From the NCBI RefSeq assembly GCF_900996245.1, contig NZ_CAAJGK010000033.1, positions 124,001 to 188,000 of the forward strand: a stretch of DNA of 64,000 nucleotides, written 5' to 3'. The notes beneath the pieces are model-generated. The model was not told the DNA's origin and ran no database searches. It saw nothing but the letters and a program-made list of their open reading frames with translations. Source of the DNA: Paraburkholderia sp. BCC1886. GTDB taxonomy: Bacteria; Pseudomonadota; Gammaproteobacteria; Burkholderiales; Burkholderiaceae. Positions 43,960 through 54,004 of the stretch are shown here, one piece after another (within the stretch, counting starts at the first letter, position 1; the number at the start of each line of letters is the position of its first letter). A program made the translations under genes and the position numbers.

Positions 43960-45345
43960 TTACTTGTCGAGGCCGCTCATCAACACGTACTTCACCTCGA
44001 CGTATTCCTCGATGCCGTAGTAGCTCCCTTCGCGGCCGTAGCCGGAGTGCTTGATGCCACCGAAAGGAATCGACGCCGTTCCAACAGCGCCGGTATTCAG
44101 GATGACCATTCCCGACTCGATTCCCTTTGAAAGACGGAACGCCCGACCCAGGTCGCGGGTAAAGGCGTAGGCAACCAGACCATACTCGGTATTGTTGGCA
44201 CGCTTCACCACTTCTTCTTCGGTCTTGAATCGATAGATGGGGAATACCGGACCGAAGATTTCACTCTGGGCAATCTGCATGTCGTCGTTGAGTTCGGTGA
44301 GGATAGTCGGCTCGTAGAACAGGCCGCCCTTTTCGTGCCGCTTGCCGCCGAGTACGACCTTCGCGCCCTCATTCCTGGATTGTTCCACCAGCTGTGCGAC
44401 CTTGTTCAGGCCGGCCTCGTTGATCATCGGGCCGACCACCGACTCTTCCTGCAGCCCCTGGTCCACACGGATTTTTGCCACCCGCTCGGTTACTGCTGCG
44501 ACGAAACGATCGTGAATACCTTCTTGAACGTAGATACGGTTGGGCGAGATGCAAACCTGACCTGAATTACGGAGCTTGGCGGCGACAAGCCCTGCGACGG
44601 CGTCGTCGAAGCTGGCATCGTCGAAAACAATGAACGGTGCGTTGCCGCCCAGTTCCAGCGTCATCTTCTTGAGGTCCTTTCCGCACGCACTGGCCAGCAG
44701 CTTGCCAACCGCCGTCGAACCGGTGAACGAAATTTTCCGGATGCGGGAGTCAGTCGTGAAAACGTCGCCGATTTCCTTCGGATTGCCCGTCACCATTTCG
44801 AATACGCCTTCGGGGATACCGGCCTTTCGCGCATACTCGAGCAACTTGTATGCCGTCAGCGGAGTCAGCTCCGAGGGCTTGATGATCATCGTGCAACCGG
44901 CAGCGAGGGCGGTCGCGATCTTGCGGGTGATCATCATGAACGGGAAATTCCACGGCGTAATGGCCGCCGTCGGACCCGCAGGCTCCTTCACTACGATAAC
45001 CTGCGCGTTGGAAGCATGGGTTGGGATGGTGTCACCGTACACGCGCCTGGCTTCTTCTGCGTACCACTCGATAAAGCCGAGACCGTATTCGATTTCGCCC
45101 ATAGCGTCGGAGAGGCACTTGCCGTTCTCCTTGACGATGATTTCCGCAAACATGCGTTTGTCTTCGCGAACCAGTTCGAACCAGCGTCGCAATAATTCGC
45201 TGCGTTCTTTAGCCAGTTTGCGCGACCAGGCGGGGAAGGCGTCGCAGGTCCGGTCGACAGCGGCCCGGACTTCGGAAACCGTCATTTCGGGAACTTCGCC
45301 AACGTACGACCCATCTGCTGGATTTGTGACTGTGAGCATGGTCAA
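43960..45345 (-). CDS. NAD(P)-dependent succinate-semialdehyde dehydrogenase-type ALDH
   Basis: A 461-residue ALDH that would oxidise succinate semialdehyde to succinate. The catalytic Cys lies in NSGQVCISPNRIYV, the Glu in TLELGGNAPFIVF, and ITPWNFPFMMITRKIA is the cofactor motif. It resembles GabD/SSADH (GFIEWYAEEARRVYGD) more than the operon's other ALDH. It is convergent with the MHS permease and has its own promoter in the AT-rich stretch after 45345. It may finish degradation of a C4 unit from the neighbouring cassette; this link is inferred. Confidence 0.82.
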   Translation of the reverse strand: MTMLTVTNPADGSYVGEVPEMTVSEVRAAVDRTCDAFPAWSRKLAKERSELLRRWFELVREDKRMFAEIIVKENGKCLSDAMGEIEYGLGFIEWYAEEARRVYGDTIPTHASNAQVIVVKEPAGPTAAITPWNFPFMMITRKIATALAAGCTMIIKPSELTPLTAYKLLEYARKAGIPEGVFEMVTGNPKEIGDVFTTDSRIRKISFTGSTAVGKLLASACGKDLKKMTLELGGNAPFIVFDDASFDDAVAGLVAAKLRNSGQVCISPNRIYVQEGIHDRFVAAVTERVAKIRVDQGLQEESVVGPMINEAGLNKVAQLVEQSRNEGAKVVLGGKRHEKGGLFYEPTILTELNDDMQIAQSEIFGPVFPIYRFKTEEEVVKRANNTEYGLVAYAFTRDLGRAFRLSKGIESGMVILNTGAVGTASIPFGGIKHSGYGREGSYYGIEEYVEVKYVLMSGLDK

Positions 45346-45654
45346 GTATCCTTAATAAAAACGATGTTTATTCGATTTGAAAAAATAAATGTAGTCGACC
45401 GGCTATTTTGATGACGACCGCAGCTTCACCAACCGGGGATGGCAAATTACTGCGACAAGTTGCAGTTGTCGAAAAGCAAAACGCGACGAGGGATTCGATC
45501 CAGATCTTCTGGATGATTCAGGTCGAAGGATCAATCGTGAGCGCCGCGAAACAAATGTTAGGACCGCGTGGCCATTCTGGCGATGACGTGACGTCTATTT
45601 TTGTTGCCTAATTCTATGGGCGCGATACTTGAGACTGGTCGTTAGAAGCTCGAT
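45346..45654. other. AT-rich upstream region of the SSADH gene
   Basis: About 310 bp. Directly before the start lies AATAAAAAC-GAT-GTTTATT (one-base bulge), a possible operator or promoter part, and generally AT-rich DNA. A 67-codon plus-strand frame here begins with TTG, resembles no family and is not called. Confidence 0.35.
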
Positions 45655-46539
45655 CTATGCGACGACAAGTGCAACCAGCCAATCGCGAAAGACTGTAAGC
45701 GCTTCCGACGGCTGCCGGTGCGAGGGCCAGGCAAAATAGTACGTGTGAGCGCCCCGGTCGAGCTTGAACGGGAATGGGGCGATCAGCGCGCCGCTGTTGA
45801 GTTCGGCGCGCACGAGGGCTTCCTGAGCAATGGCTACGCCGTGGCCTTCTATTGCTGCCTGATAGGTAAGCAGGGAGGTCTCATAGCGCATCTCTCTGCG
45901 CCCGGCGCTCGAAGGCATCCCGGCGCCTTGAAGCCAGAGCGCCCAGTCCTCAGGCCGTGCGAGCGAGTGAAGCAGCGTTTCGCCCTGCAGGTTCGGGCGC
46001 GCAGTCGAAGAACGCGACGATGTTGCGACCGGGATGAGGATGTTGGGAATCAAACGCTGGACGTGAACATCTGGCCAATTCCCATCGCCCAACTGTATGC
46101 CGGCATCGATATCTTCACGGCTAAAATTCAATGGCGCGGAGGACGTGGTGAGCTGAACCTCGATGTTGTCGTGCAACCGATGGAAGTTGGCCAGCCGGGG
46201 AATGAGCCATCTCACCGCGAAGGTAGCAGGCGAGCGGATTTTCAGAACATTCGCCCGGCGCGTCGTGGTGCGAAGATTTGCCGTTGCCTCTCGCAGGGTA
46301 ACGAAGAGCGGCATCAACTCGGCAAGATAACTGGCACCCGCGGCCGTCAACTCCAGTCGTCCTTTTATCCGTTCAAACAGGCTGACGCCGAGGTAAAGCT
46401 CCAGTGTCCGGACCTGGCGGCTTACCGCTGCGGGTGTTACAGCCAGTTCTTGCGCCGCCTTCGAGATGCTCAGATGGCGCCCAGTGGCCTCGAAGGCGCG
46501 GGTTGGATTCAGGGGTGGGAGGGACTCTCGATGTTCCAT
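45655..46539 (-). CDS. LysR-family regulator, GcvA type
   Basis: A 294-residue LysR protein of the GcvA-like branch: LPPLNPTRAFEATGRHLSIS, LAVTPAAVSRQVRTLELYL and LFERIKGRLELTAAGASYL. It lies upstream of the SSADH gene in the same direction, 309 bp away, and may regulate it. DNA beyond its start is a decayed region. Confidence 0.87.
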   Translation of the reverse strand: MEHRESLPPLNPTRAFEATGRHLSISKAAQELAVTPAAVSRQVRTLELYLGVSLFERIKGRLELTAAGASYLAELMPLFVTLREATANLRTTTRRANVLKIRSPATFAVRWLIPRLANFHRLHDNIEVQLTTSSAPLNFSREDIDAGIQLGDGNWPDVHVQRLIPNILIPVATSSRSSTARPNLQGETLLHSLARPEDWALWLQGAGMPSSAGRREMRYETSLLTYQAAIEGHGVAIAQEALVRAELNSGALIAPFPFKLDRGAHTYYFAWPSHRQPSEALTVFRDWLVALVVA

Positions 46540-47098
46540 TCAATGATCAGACTCGAACGTGTTGCCTGCAATTTTTTTGGCAGATGGCGCACTTGAACGA
46601 TATCGCTCACGGGGTACCCGCAACTTGGGGGCGACAAGCCGACATAGGTTGAGGCGATGCTCACAAGGGAGGGTTCGAATACCGGAGATCAGTCTTTCCG
46701 CCAGCGATGTCCACAGGATATCCGACAAAAGCGAACCCTCACAGCAGGTACAACCGTATCTCCTGGCTGGAGATCATGTCATCGCCATCGCCAATGTGTA
46801 TCCCGGCGCCAGGCACACAGGAGGATGACCGTTTGTTGGCGTTGGCGCTCGACGTACGATAGTGGCAAAGCAATGCTGGGGCGCTGACGCTTTCGGATCT
46901 TACGGGTTTCTGCGGGCAGGATGGGAACGACTGCGGCTGCGGTTCGCGCCGGACCTGCGCACTCCGCTGACGCATGACGACCGTCAGGTTCTGCAGCGAG
47001 TCGTGCTCGCGATTGAGGATGCAGGTAAGCTGTACGCCGTGCGGATCGCGGATGTGGTCCTTGCCGGTGTTCGCCCCGAATGGCTGCGATGACTGCAT
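46540..47098. other. Decayed region without intact genes
   Basis: About 560 bp with only short, overlapping frames. One plus-strand frame at 46862-47092 looks somewhat protein-like (LTHDDRQVLQRVVLAIEDAG) but matches nothing I recognise. It adjoins an IS21 remnant. Confidence 0.4.
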
Positions 47099-47260
47099 TT
47101 ATCCGCGACAGGACGTGCGGTTGGTAGCGCAGCGCGCGTGGTTGGCGTTGACCAACAGGAGGAACAGGTTGCCGGCGGTGGAGCGGATAGGCAGGTAGCC
47201 GATCTCTTCGACGATCAACAGGTTGTTGCGGGCAAGGAAGGGCACGCGCAGCCGGGCGAG
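47099..47260 (-). pseudogene. IS21-family IstB remnant
   Basis: The minus strand reads NNLLIVEEIGYLPIRSTAGN followed by LFLLLVNANHAR. This matches the Walker B region of IstB ATPases (LLIIDEIGYLP...GANLFFQLVSRRYERG). The rest of istB, istA and the IS ends are not found. Confidence 0.65.
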
Positions 47261-47464
47261 CCGACGCGGAACTTGGGGACTCGGGCGGCCCACCCACGCG
47301 TGAGCGGCGGGGCGCGAAACAGAATGAAAGGACATTGCCGAATTGCTTGCGCGAGGGGCGCCTTCTCCGTTTGTCCTGAGCACATCAAGCCTTTTACGAA
47401 AAGGCGCAAGTACCGCTCAAGCCTGGTGATCCGCCTCACTTGACGATAGACTCAGTGTTGTGAA

Positions 47465-47482
47465 ATCTATTGCATAACAGAT
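47465..47482. promoter_or_regulatory. Dyad ATCTATT-N4-AACAGAT upstream of the MocR gene
   Basis: An inverted repeat with 6 of 7 paired bases, about 80 bp before the MocR start. A diverged copy of the entire upstream region lies at 54831-54943, where the dyad is perfect (ATCTGTT-N4-AACAGAT). Further shared blocks are TCCGTTCA and TCTGTATCTGGCGC. Candidate MocR-binding and promoter region. Confidence 0.5.
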
Positions 47483-47563
47483 CGCCATTGTCTGTCTGTT
47501 TCCGTTCAATTTCCTGCCATCTGTATCTGGCGCGAGCGACGGGTTACCCGCAGCATCTGCATA

Positions 47564-49057
47564 ATGACCATGTTGATTGAAACGCCGCCGCGCGGCCTGC
47601 CCATGGAAGGCGCGCCGCTGTATGAGCGTCTAGCCGAGCACTACCGTCGCGTGATCGCCTCAGGGACGCTCGTGCCGGGCGACCGCATGCCTTCCGTCCG
47701 GGTGATGATGCATCGGCATCAAGTTAGCCTCTCGACAGCGCTGCAAGTCTTCAGGCGACTCGAAGATGCGGGCTGGCTGCAAGCTAAACCTCGCTCCGGA
47801 TATTTCGTTCGCGGGCAGACCGTGCCGGCCTTACCCGGTGTCGATGAGCCGGTCAACCCGCCAGCGCCAATGGAAGCGCAGTTCGTCGGTCTGCACGAAA
47901 CGATTTCGAAAGTGATCGCACAAGCGCAGCGGTATCCTCAAGCGCTGAATCTGGCTGGAGCAACGGCCGCAGCATCGCTTTACCCGACCGCACGATTACA
48001 AGCGCTGACGATAAAAATCCTCCGCCACCAGCCTACACTGCTGACGGAAGCAGTAGGAGAAACAGCTGGCGCCGTGCTTCGGCAAACCATTGCCAAACGG
48101 GCTCTTTCGGCGGGGATGACGCTCACGCCCGATGAGGTCATTGCTACGACCGGAGGTGTGGAAGCGGTGAATCTGGCGTTGCGAGCGGTCACTAAGGCAG
48201 GCGATACGGTAGCGATAGAATCCCCGGCGTTCTTCGGCCTGTTGCAGATAATCGAGAGCCTGGGATTGCGCGCGCTCGAGATATCCACCAGCCCGACAAC
48301 GGGGATGTCACTTGGAGCGCTGGAAATGGCGCTGCGTGCCTATGAGGATATCAAGGCCGTGGTGGTTGTGCCGAACCTTCAGAATCCGCTTGGCAGCGTA
48401 ATGCCTAATGAACGAAAAGCGGAATTGGTCCGGCTTTGCGCGCGGCATAAGGTTGCGGTGATCGAGGACGAGCCGTACAGGGAATTGCTGGATGACGCTG
48501 CACAGAACAAACCTTTAAAGGCATGGGACCGCGACGGCGGCGTGATTCATTGCGCATCGTTGAATAAAGTCCTGGCGCCTGGTTTAAGGCTCGGATGGAT
48601 GTCGTCGGGGCGATGGCACGCCCGCGTCAAGATGCTCAAGTTCGCGCAAAGCAGAAACAACGAGAGCTTGTCTCAACTCGTCGCTGCAGAGTTTATTGGG
48701 TCGGGTGCATACGATCGGCATCTCTTCCAGTTGCGGGAGCGATTACGAACGCAGCGGGAAGCGACCGCCGATGCCATTGCCCGTTATTTCCCACGCGGCA
48801 CGCGGCTTAGCGTGCCGGTTGGTGGCATCGTGCTTTGGGTAGAACTGCCGCCCGGTACTGATTCGGGCCGGCTGTTCGAAGAGGCGTTGACGCGCGGGAT
48901 TCGCATTGCCCCCGGGACCATATTCTCCAATTCGCAGCGCTTTGCATCGTTTATCCGTCTGAGCTGTCCGCAGCCATTCGACCAAAGCCTGGACGATGCA
49001 CTACAGCGGCTTGGAAGACTCGCTGGTGAATTGGCTAGCGATCATAACGCTCGATAG
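47564..49057 (+). CDS. MocR-type regulator: GntR winged helix fused to aminotransferase fold
   Basis: A 497-residue protein. Residues about 18-85 form the GntR helix-turn-helix (LYERLAEHYRRVIASGTLVP, RMPSVRVMMHRHQVSLSTAL). The rest is a fold-I PLP domain with VVVPNLQNPLGSVMP, VAVIEDEPYRELLDD and the PLP-binding Lys in HCASLNKVLAPGLRLGW. MocR proteins sense amino-acid or vitamin B6 related ligands. No clear target lies next to it. The upstream DNA is duplicated at 54.9 kb before a broken relative. Confidence 0.88.
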   Translation: MTMLIETPPRGLPMEGAPLYERLAEHYRRVIASGTLVPGDRMPSVRVMMHRHQVSLSTALQVFRRLEDAGWLQAKPRSGYFVRGQTVPALPGVDEPVNPPAPMEAQFVGLHETISKVIAQAQRYPQALNLAGATAAASLYPTARLQALTIKILRHQPTLLTEAVGETAGAVLRQTIAKRALSAGMTLTPDEVIATTGGVEAVNLALRAVTKAGDTVAIESPAFFGLLQIIESLGLRALEISTSPTTGMSLGALEMALRAYEDIKAVVVVPNLQNPLGSVMPNERKAELVRLCARHKVAVIEDEPYRELLDDAAQNKPLKAWDRDGGVIHCASLNKVLAPGLRLGWMSSGRWHARVKMLKFAQSRNNESLSQLVAAEFIGSGAYDRHLFQLRERLRTQREATADAIARYFPRGTRLSVPVGGIVLWVELPPGTDSGRLFEEALTRGIRIAPGTIFSNSQRFASFIRLSCPQPFDQSLDDALQRLGRLAGELASDHNAR

Positions 49058-49114
49058 AAATAGCCGCCCGTTTCTATCGCGGCGGGACCTCGACAAATTC
49101 AATGTAGTTGCTGC

Positions 49115-50560
49115 TCACTCGCGCAGCACCTTCGCAATGACCTGGACACCCGCGTCGATCTCAGTTTCGTTCCAGGCGGCAAAGCCGAGAAATAATCCTT
49201 GAGCAGTCGTTTCATCGAAATAATGGCGCGACAGTGGGCGTACTACGACTCCCACTTCAGCCAGACGCCGGCACACATCATGATCATCACGAAGCCGTCT
49301 CAAAAGGGCTACGAGCTGCATACCGCCATCCGGTGGCGATACGGTCAAGTCGCCTCCAATAGTCTTCAATGCATGACACAGGTAATCGCGTCGTGCGTGA
49401 TAGATGCGCGTCATCTTGCGAATGTGGGCGGCGTAGTGGCCTTCGCCGATAAAATCGGCTAAGGCATCCTGTAGCGTCATGCTGACGATTTGGCCCGTGT
49501 GTCTTTGAGCTTTGGCAAATACCTCGACTAAATGCTTGGGCACGACGACGTAACCCACCCGGATGTCCGCATGGAGCGATTTCGAGAACGTGCCGACATA
49601 AAACACGCTGTCTGCTTGATCGGATCCCTGGAGTGCGGCTACGGGTCGTCCTTCGTAGTGAAATTCACTGTCATAGTCGTCTTCGATGATCCGCGCGCCG
49701 ACTCGGGCGGCAAACTGCAGCAGCGCTTGTCGGCGGGTGGCTGGCATCAGCAAACCCGTTGGATGTTGGTGTGCTGGCGTGACGAATATCAACTTCGGTA
49801 TGTCCGGAGACTTTTCGAAAGCCAGGCCGCCTTGATCAAGCGCGATGCCTTGTACTGTTGCGCCCGCAGCTTCAAATGCCGCGCGCGCGCCTCCGTAACC
49901 CGGGCTTTCGACCCAGGCAACGTCTCCCGGATCCAATACCACGCGAGCGACGAGTGCGATGGCGGCCTGAGCGGTCGGCATCAGAAAAACCTGTTGTGCA
50001 TCTGCATGGACGCCGCGGTATTCGACAAGATGGCGGAGTAGCACCTTTTGCAACTCGGTCCGGTTGCATGCCATGCTTCTTCGAGAGAGCGCGTAGCGCG
50101 AAGCGGTCCTCAGAGATCGACCCCAGATTGCGTGAGGGAACTCCCGAGCATCGGCCACGCCGGGGACGAACGGCTGCGGGCGTCCGTCACCTGCGAACGG
50201 CCAGTCGCTGCGCCCGATCTGCTGCGCCCATCGCGACATGCCTGCGCCATTGTCGCGCCGAGACATTTCCGATTCAACTGCGATCAGGCTTGAAGACGAC
50301 ATGAACGCCACGACCGGACGGCGCCCTCTCGAAACATCGAGATAGCCCTCCATGGCCAACTGACCGATCACAGCGGAGACGGTATTTCTCGACACTCGCA
50401 GCTGGAGCGCGAGGTCCCGACTGGAAGGCAGACGCCGGCCACTTACAAGCCTCCCTGCCGCAATAGCGCGCCTCAACTGATCGCAAAGTTGCAGGGTCAG
50501 GGCAATGCCGCTTTGCGGATCCACGTTGAGGTCGATCACGCCGGCGAGAGTATCAACCAT
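49115..50560 (-). CDS. MocR-type regulator divergent from an EamA transporter
   Basis: A 481-residue GntR/aminotransferase chimera of the PdxR/GabR kind. The helix-turn-helix is LPSSRDLALQLRVSRNTVSA with GYLDVSRGRRPVVAFM. PLP-domain motifs are VTPAHQHPTGLLMPATRRQA, IEDDYDSEFHYEGRP and the Lys in YVGTFSKSLHADIRVGYV. It is divergent from an EamA-family exporter gene, with an 18-bp palindrome and a sigma70-like promoter in between. It probably activates that transporter and represses itself. Confidence 0.9.
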   Translation of the reverse strand: MVDTLAGVIDLNVDPQSGIALTLQLCDQLRRAIAAGRLVSGRRLPSSRDLALQLRVSRNTVSAVIGQLAMEGYLDVSRGRRPVVAFMSSSSLIAVESEMSRRDNGAGMSRWAQQIGRSDWPFAGDGRPQPFVPGVADAREFPHAIWGRSLRTASRYALSRRSMACNRTELQKVLLRHLVEYRGVHADAQQVFLMPTAQAAIALVARVVLDPGDVAWVESPGYGGARAAFEAAGATVQGIALDQGGLAFEKSPDIPKLIFVTPAHQHPTGLLMPATRRQALLQFAARVGARIIEDDYDSEFHYEGRPVAALQGSDQADSVFYVGTFSKSLHADIRVGYVVVPKHLVEVFAKAQRHTGQIVSMTLQDALADFIGEGHYAAHIRKMTRIYHARRDYLCHALKTIGGDLTVSPPDGGMQLVALLRRLRDDHDVCRRLAEVGVVVRPLSRHYFDETTAQGLFLGFAAWNETEIDAGVQVIAKVLRE

Positions 50561-50572
50561 AAAACTGGCCCC

Positions 50573-50590
50573 ATGTTTTTATAAAAACAT
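50573..50590. promoter_or_regulatory. Perfect 18-bp palindrome ATGTTTTTATAAAAACAT
   Basis: Lies 12 bp upstream of the MocR start and directly before the -35 box of the divergent transporter promoter. Best candidate for the MocR operator. Confidence 0.6.
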
Positions 50591-50595
50591 ACCCT

Positions 50596-50623
50596 TTGAC
50601 GAGGCGCCAGTCAAACGTATGAT
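50596..50623 (+). promoter_or_regulatory. Sigma70-like promoter of the EamA gene
   Basis: TTGACG, a 16-bp spacer, then TATGAT, about 30 bp before the ATG at 50655. The palindrome just upstream suits activation by the MocR protein. Confidence 0.55.
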
Positions 50624-50654
50624 CGTGCCGACTTACTCCTGACGTTGCGTACCT

Positions 50655-51617
50655 ATGGACCGAAACACTATCCATCCTCTTCCGAGTGGCTTTGCATTAC
50701 TTCTGTTTGCATTAGTGATCTTGAGTTGGGGGTTGAATTGGACAGTGACGAAAATCATTGTCCAGCACGTGACGCCGTTGTGGACTACCGCGATTCGATG
50801 TGCGATTGCGAGCGCGGCGCTGTTTGTCATTCAGCTCGCGCGCGGTCAGCTAATAGTCCCTAAGCGCGGCGACTTGCCTGTCTTGCTGACGATAACCTTG
50901 CTCCATATGGTTGCCTTTTCGACCCTCGTCGCGCTGGGGCTCAAATTTGTGCCGGTTGGACGGTCCATCGTGCTCGGTTATACGACACCGCTTTGGGTTG
51001 CACCGGGTGCCTGGCTGTTTCTTCGAGAAAGGCCGTTGCCGCGCCAACTTGCGGGCATTGCCTTTGGTTTGGTCGGCCTCGCGCTCATGTTCAACCCTTG
51101 GGCGCTAGACTGGACCGACGCACACGCCTTGCTCGGCAACGGCGTGATTTTGCTCGCGGCTTTTTGCTGGGCGGCGAACATTCTCTACGTTCGTGCCCAT
51201 AAATGGGTATCTACGCCGTTTCAATTGCTTTTCTGGCAGGCGTTACTAGCCTCCTGTATTTTGTCTTTGCTTGCGCTTGGTCTGGATGGTCCGCCGGGAA
51301 TCGTGTGGTCTTCCCAACTCGCAGGCGCTTTCCTGTTTGGCGGATTATTTGGCACAGCGCTCGCTTACTGGGCCATGGCGATGGTCAATCGAAGCCTGCC
51401 TGCCGTTACCACCTCGTTAGGCTTGTTGGCGACGCCTGTTGTCGGGGTTGCCTCCTCGACCATTGGGCTCGGCGAGACAGTCAGTGCCTCACTGATTGTT
51501 TCGATGCTGATGATTCTTGGTGGGATTGCCCTCGGAATGCCTTTTCCGGCAAACCACGCTTCCCGGGTCCGATTAGCGCTAATCAAATTCTCCAGTGTTC
51601 AGCGCTTTAAACGATAA
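50655..51617 (+). CDS. EamA/DMT-family transporter
   Basis: A 320-residue inner-membrane protein with ten hydrophobic segments in two EamA repeats (LVILSWGLNWTVTKIIVQHV near the start; LLAAFCWAANILYVRAHKWV opening the second). Members export amino acids or other metabolites. It is controlled, by position, by the divergent MocR regulator, so an amino-acid or B6-linked substrate is plausible. Confidence 0.88.
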   Translation: MDRNTIHPLPSGFALLLFALVILSWGLNWTVTKIIVQHVTPLWTTAIRCAIASAALFVIQLARGQLIVPKRGDLPVLLTITLLHMVAFSTLVALGLKFVPVGRSIVLGYTTPLWVAPGAWLFLRERPLPRQLAGIAFGLVGLALMFNPWALDWTDAHALLGNGVILLAAFCWAANILYVRAHKWVSTPFQLLFWQALLASCILSLLALGLDGPPGIVWSSQLAGAFLFGGLFGTALAYWAMAMVNRSLPAVTTSLGLLATPVVGVASSTIGLGETVSASLIVSMLMILGGIALGMPFPANHASRVRLALIKFSSVQRFKR

Positions 51618-52208
51618 AGGACGGCAGGTGGGAAATGCATGGACGTCGTTTGCGTCATGCAGACACTCCGAGCAGCCCGCTCACAAAGCTGTCGCATGGT
51701 CATGTTGAGATGTCCTGATCTCGCATTCGTCGCCGAACGAATAATTGCTTCACAGTGGGTCGATTACCCCTCCGGGTCGGTCTGAGAAAATCAGCATCGA
51801 TTCAGTCCGATCCGTCAACAGGAGCCGCAAATCGTTTCAAAAGCCATTTTCAAAATATGTTTTCTATGTTCCCTGATCCTTGGCTAGACCGATGGACGAC
51901 ATTGGTAACTGCGCGCGCCTGTAAAAAGCTGGACGAAATCCACGGGTTCAACGGCCCGGCGGGGCATTGTCGACTACGATACGGGCGAGCAGCCGAGCGG
52001 CGTGGATAACTCGCTTAAGGAGGGCTCAGGCGCGAATGATACGATGCGTTTGCGTCTGTCCGATATAGGTGAGAACATTGAAGAAGCAGTGTCGACTTCT
52101 TAATCTGGCCATATTGGATAACCAACCCGGCAAACAGCCAACTGCCAATGCCGCTTGTTTGCACGTCGCCCGTTACCGAACACCCATCGTCCAATTCTGA
52201 ACATTGTA
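51618..52208. other. 590-bp gap with fragmentary coding character
   Basis: No intact gene. A plus-strand stretch at 51857-51920 reads MFSMFPDPWLDRWTTLVTAR, faintly like the start of a small methyltransferase. Another open stretch reads IVDYDTGEQPSGVDNSLKEG from 51966 and stops at 52103. They are not in one clean frame, so this may be the relic of one or two genes. Confidence 0.3.
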
Positions 52209-52850
52209 ATGATCATGCTCGGCATAAATGCATTTCCGCTGTTTGTCGGCGCTGTCACCCTGCTGAATCTTACGCCGGGACCTGATATGGCGTACGTCGT
52301 GGGACACAGTATTGCTCACGGGCGGCGGGCAGGTGTCCTCTCCGCCTTGGGCGTATCGCTGGGCGGCTGTGTCCATACGATGGCATGCGCGCTCGGTCTT
52401 AGCGCACTGCTTGCAGAATCAACGTTGGCTTTCAACGTCATCAAATGGGTCGGCGCAATCTACCTGATCTATCTCGGAATAAGTACGCTTTTGATGAGAA
52501 GCGATGTGCACGCCGTCGATCGCGCGGTTTTGCTTCCCCGTGTTCCCCTTGGGACGTTGTTGTTGCGCGGATTCGTGACTAACGTGACGAATCCGAAGGT
52601 ACTTCTGTTTTATATTGCTTTTTTACCCCAGTTCGTTGAAACGAGCACCCCGCACAAAACAGTCGCGTTTTTTGTGCTCGGCAGCGTGATGGTATTGCTG
52701 GGCTTTCTCAATGATTCCGTAGTGGCATGCTGCGCCGCCATGGTGGCGCATTCCCTCAGAAAGCGATCGACCGTGAGCCGTTGGCTAAATCGCGTTGTCG
52801 GAGCAACATTTGTGGGAATGGGTATTCGCCTTGCCGCAGCAACACGTTGA
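52209..52850 (+). CDS. LysE-family amino-acid exporter
   Basis: A 213-residue inner-membrane protein with six hydrophobic segments. The RhtB/LysE signature is at the start: LLNLTPGPDMAYVVGHSIAH, GRRAGVLSALGVSLGGCVHT; VTNVTNPKVLLFYIAFLPQF follows in the middle. The start may be ATG 52209 or 52215; no strong ribosome site is seen. It probably exports an amino acid or homoserine-lactone-like compound. Confidence 0.88.
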   Translation: MIMLGINAFPLFVGAVTLLNLTPGPDMAYVVGHSIAHGRRAGVLSALGVSLGGCVHTMACALGLSALLAESTLAFNVIKWVGAIYLIYLGISTLLMRSDVHAVDRAVLLPRVPLGTLLLRGFVTNVTNPKVLLFYIAFLPQFVETSTPHKTVAFFVLGSVMVLLGFLNDSVVACCAAMVAHSLRKRSTVSRWLNRVVGATFVGMGIRLAAATR

Positions 52851-54004
52851 ACCATTGGCTGCCGGAAGACCCAAAACGCCTGGATTAAAACGTTGCATGC
52901 CATAGTAGTGCAGTCTTGAGCCGGGTGTGCCTTCGCATAAGCCTCCAGTCGGGATGGCACTGGCATGCGCGCGATTGATTGCGCTACGATCAGGACCAAG
53001 CATCGCGATCGTGTGGCCGTACCACATTGTGCCGATTGGCCGTCATATGGCCGGCCGACCAGCGACTCTTGTCGCTGTTCCAGACCACGGCAGCATGCCC
53101 GTGGCCGCGAACACTCTCCACCTGACGGGCGGGCGGCGGGTCAGCAGATCGAGCGGCTTGAAGGAATTGTTTAATCGCACCCTGTTGAAGCCCCGAGGGG
53201 CGCCGCCTCGATTTTCCCTCCAACAGCGGCCCGGTGGCACGAGCATTCGCTTAATACGTTCGCGACGGTATAGTACGTTGGACCCAAGCGTGTCCTGAAC
53301 CCTGCAATACGCAGGGACAACAGGCGGTGGAGCGGTATTCCGCTTCGTTTCTTTCAGCAGCATCGTTGTATAGAGAAGAAGCTCACGGCTGCTGAGTGCT
53401 GTAGTCGACTCTTCAGACTTGCAATACCGTCAAAGGGATCTTTAATCAGAAACCGCCTCGGAGATAGGTTGCTAATTCTTCCGCCAGCGGGGGCGCGTTA
53501 TCGCCAACGTAGACGCTGAACCTGGCTCTGGCACCGGCGGCAAAGCGTATTTGCGTCCGAAGGATTCGCAATCCGGCGGTATCGCGTCGGGAAAAAGGAT
53601 GCCGATGCGCAGACCTGCACGGAGGGCCAAGGGCATGGCCGAAAGTGTTCCGACACGCAGCCTACCTTCCAGTTGTCCCTGTCTCCGCGAGCGAAGAAAG
53701 AATTCTGTCTTGCCAGGAACACGTGCTTTCGAAGGATTACTGGGAGCAGCATCGGCTTCGAGTTCGATCATACATTCCGCTTGTTCAGCGTCGGACGGGG
53801 TTCGGCCACAATGCGCCCTTTGACAGTGATAGTCGGATTGTCTACAAAGCAAAATCGTTGCTGCGCCAGACATTTTCCAACATGGCCGTCCATTTTAAAG
53901 AAATGCCTAGGACCGCCGTAGATCGGTGTGAGCCGACCGTCATCCGTACCTGTTCGCAATATCGGAGACGTCTCGTCACCAGATCAAGTGCGCTCAGCCG
54001 TTAA
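52851..54004. other. 1.1-kb region without intact genes
   Basis: Many short overlapping frames on both strands, none with family features. The minus strand at 53472-53873 stays open for 133 codons, but I do not recognise it. Part of the 53.5-54.0 kb stretch may be the lost N-terminal half of the LysR pseudogene that follows. Confidence 0.35.

Noticed and set aside
45408..45611. 67-codon frame upstream of the SSADH gene
   Set aside because: TTG start, no ribosome site and no family similarity.
46862..47092. 76-codon frame in the decayed region
   Set aside because: Somewhat protein-like but unrecognised and surrounded by relic DNA; not enough to call a gene.
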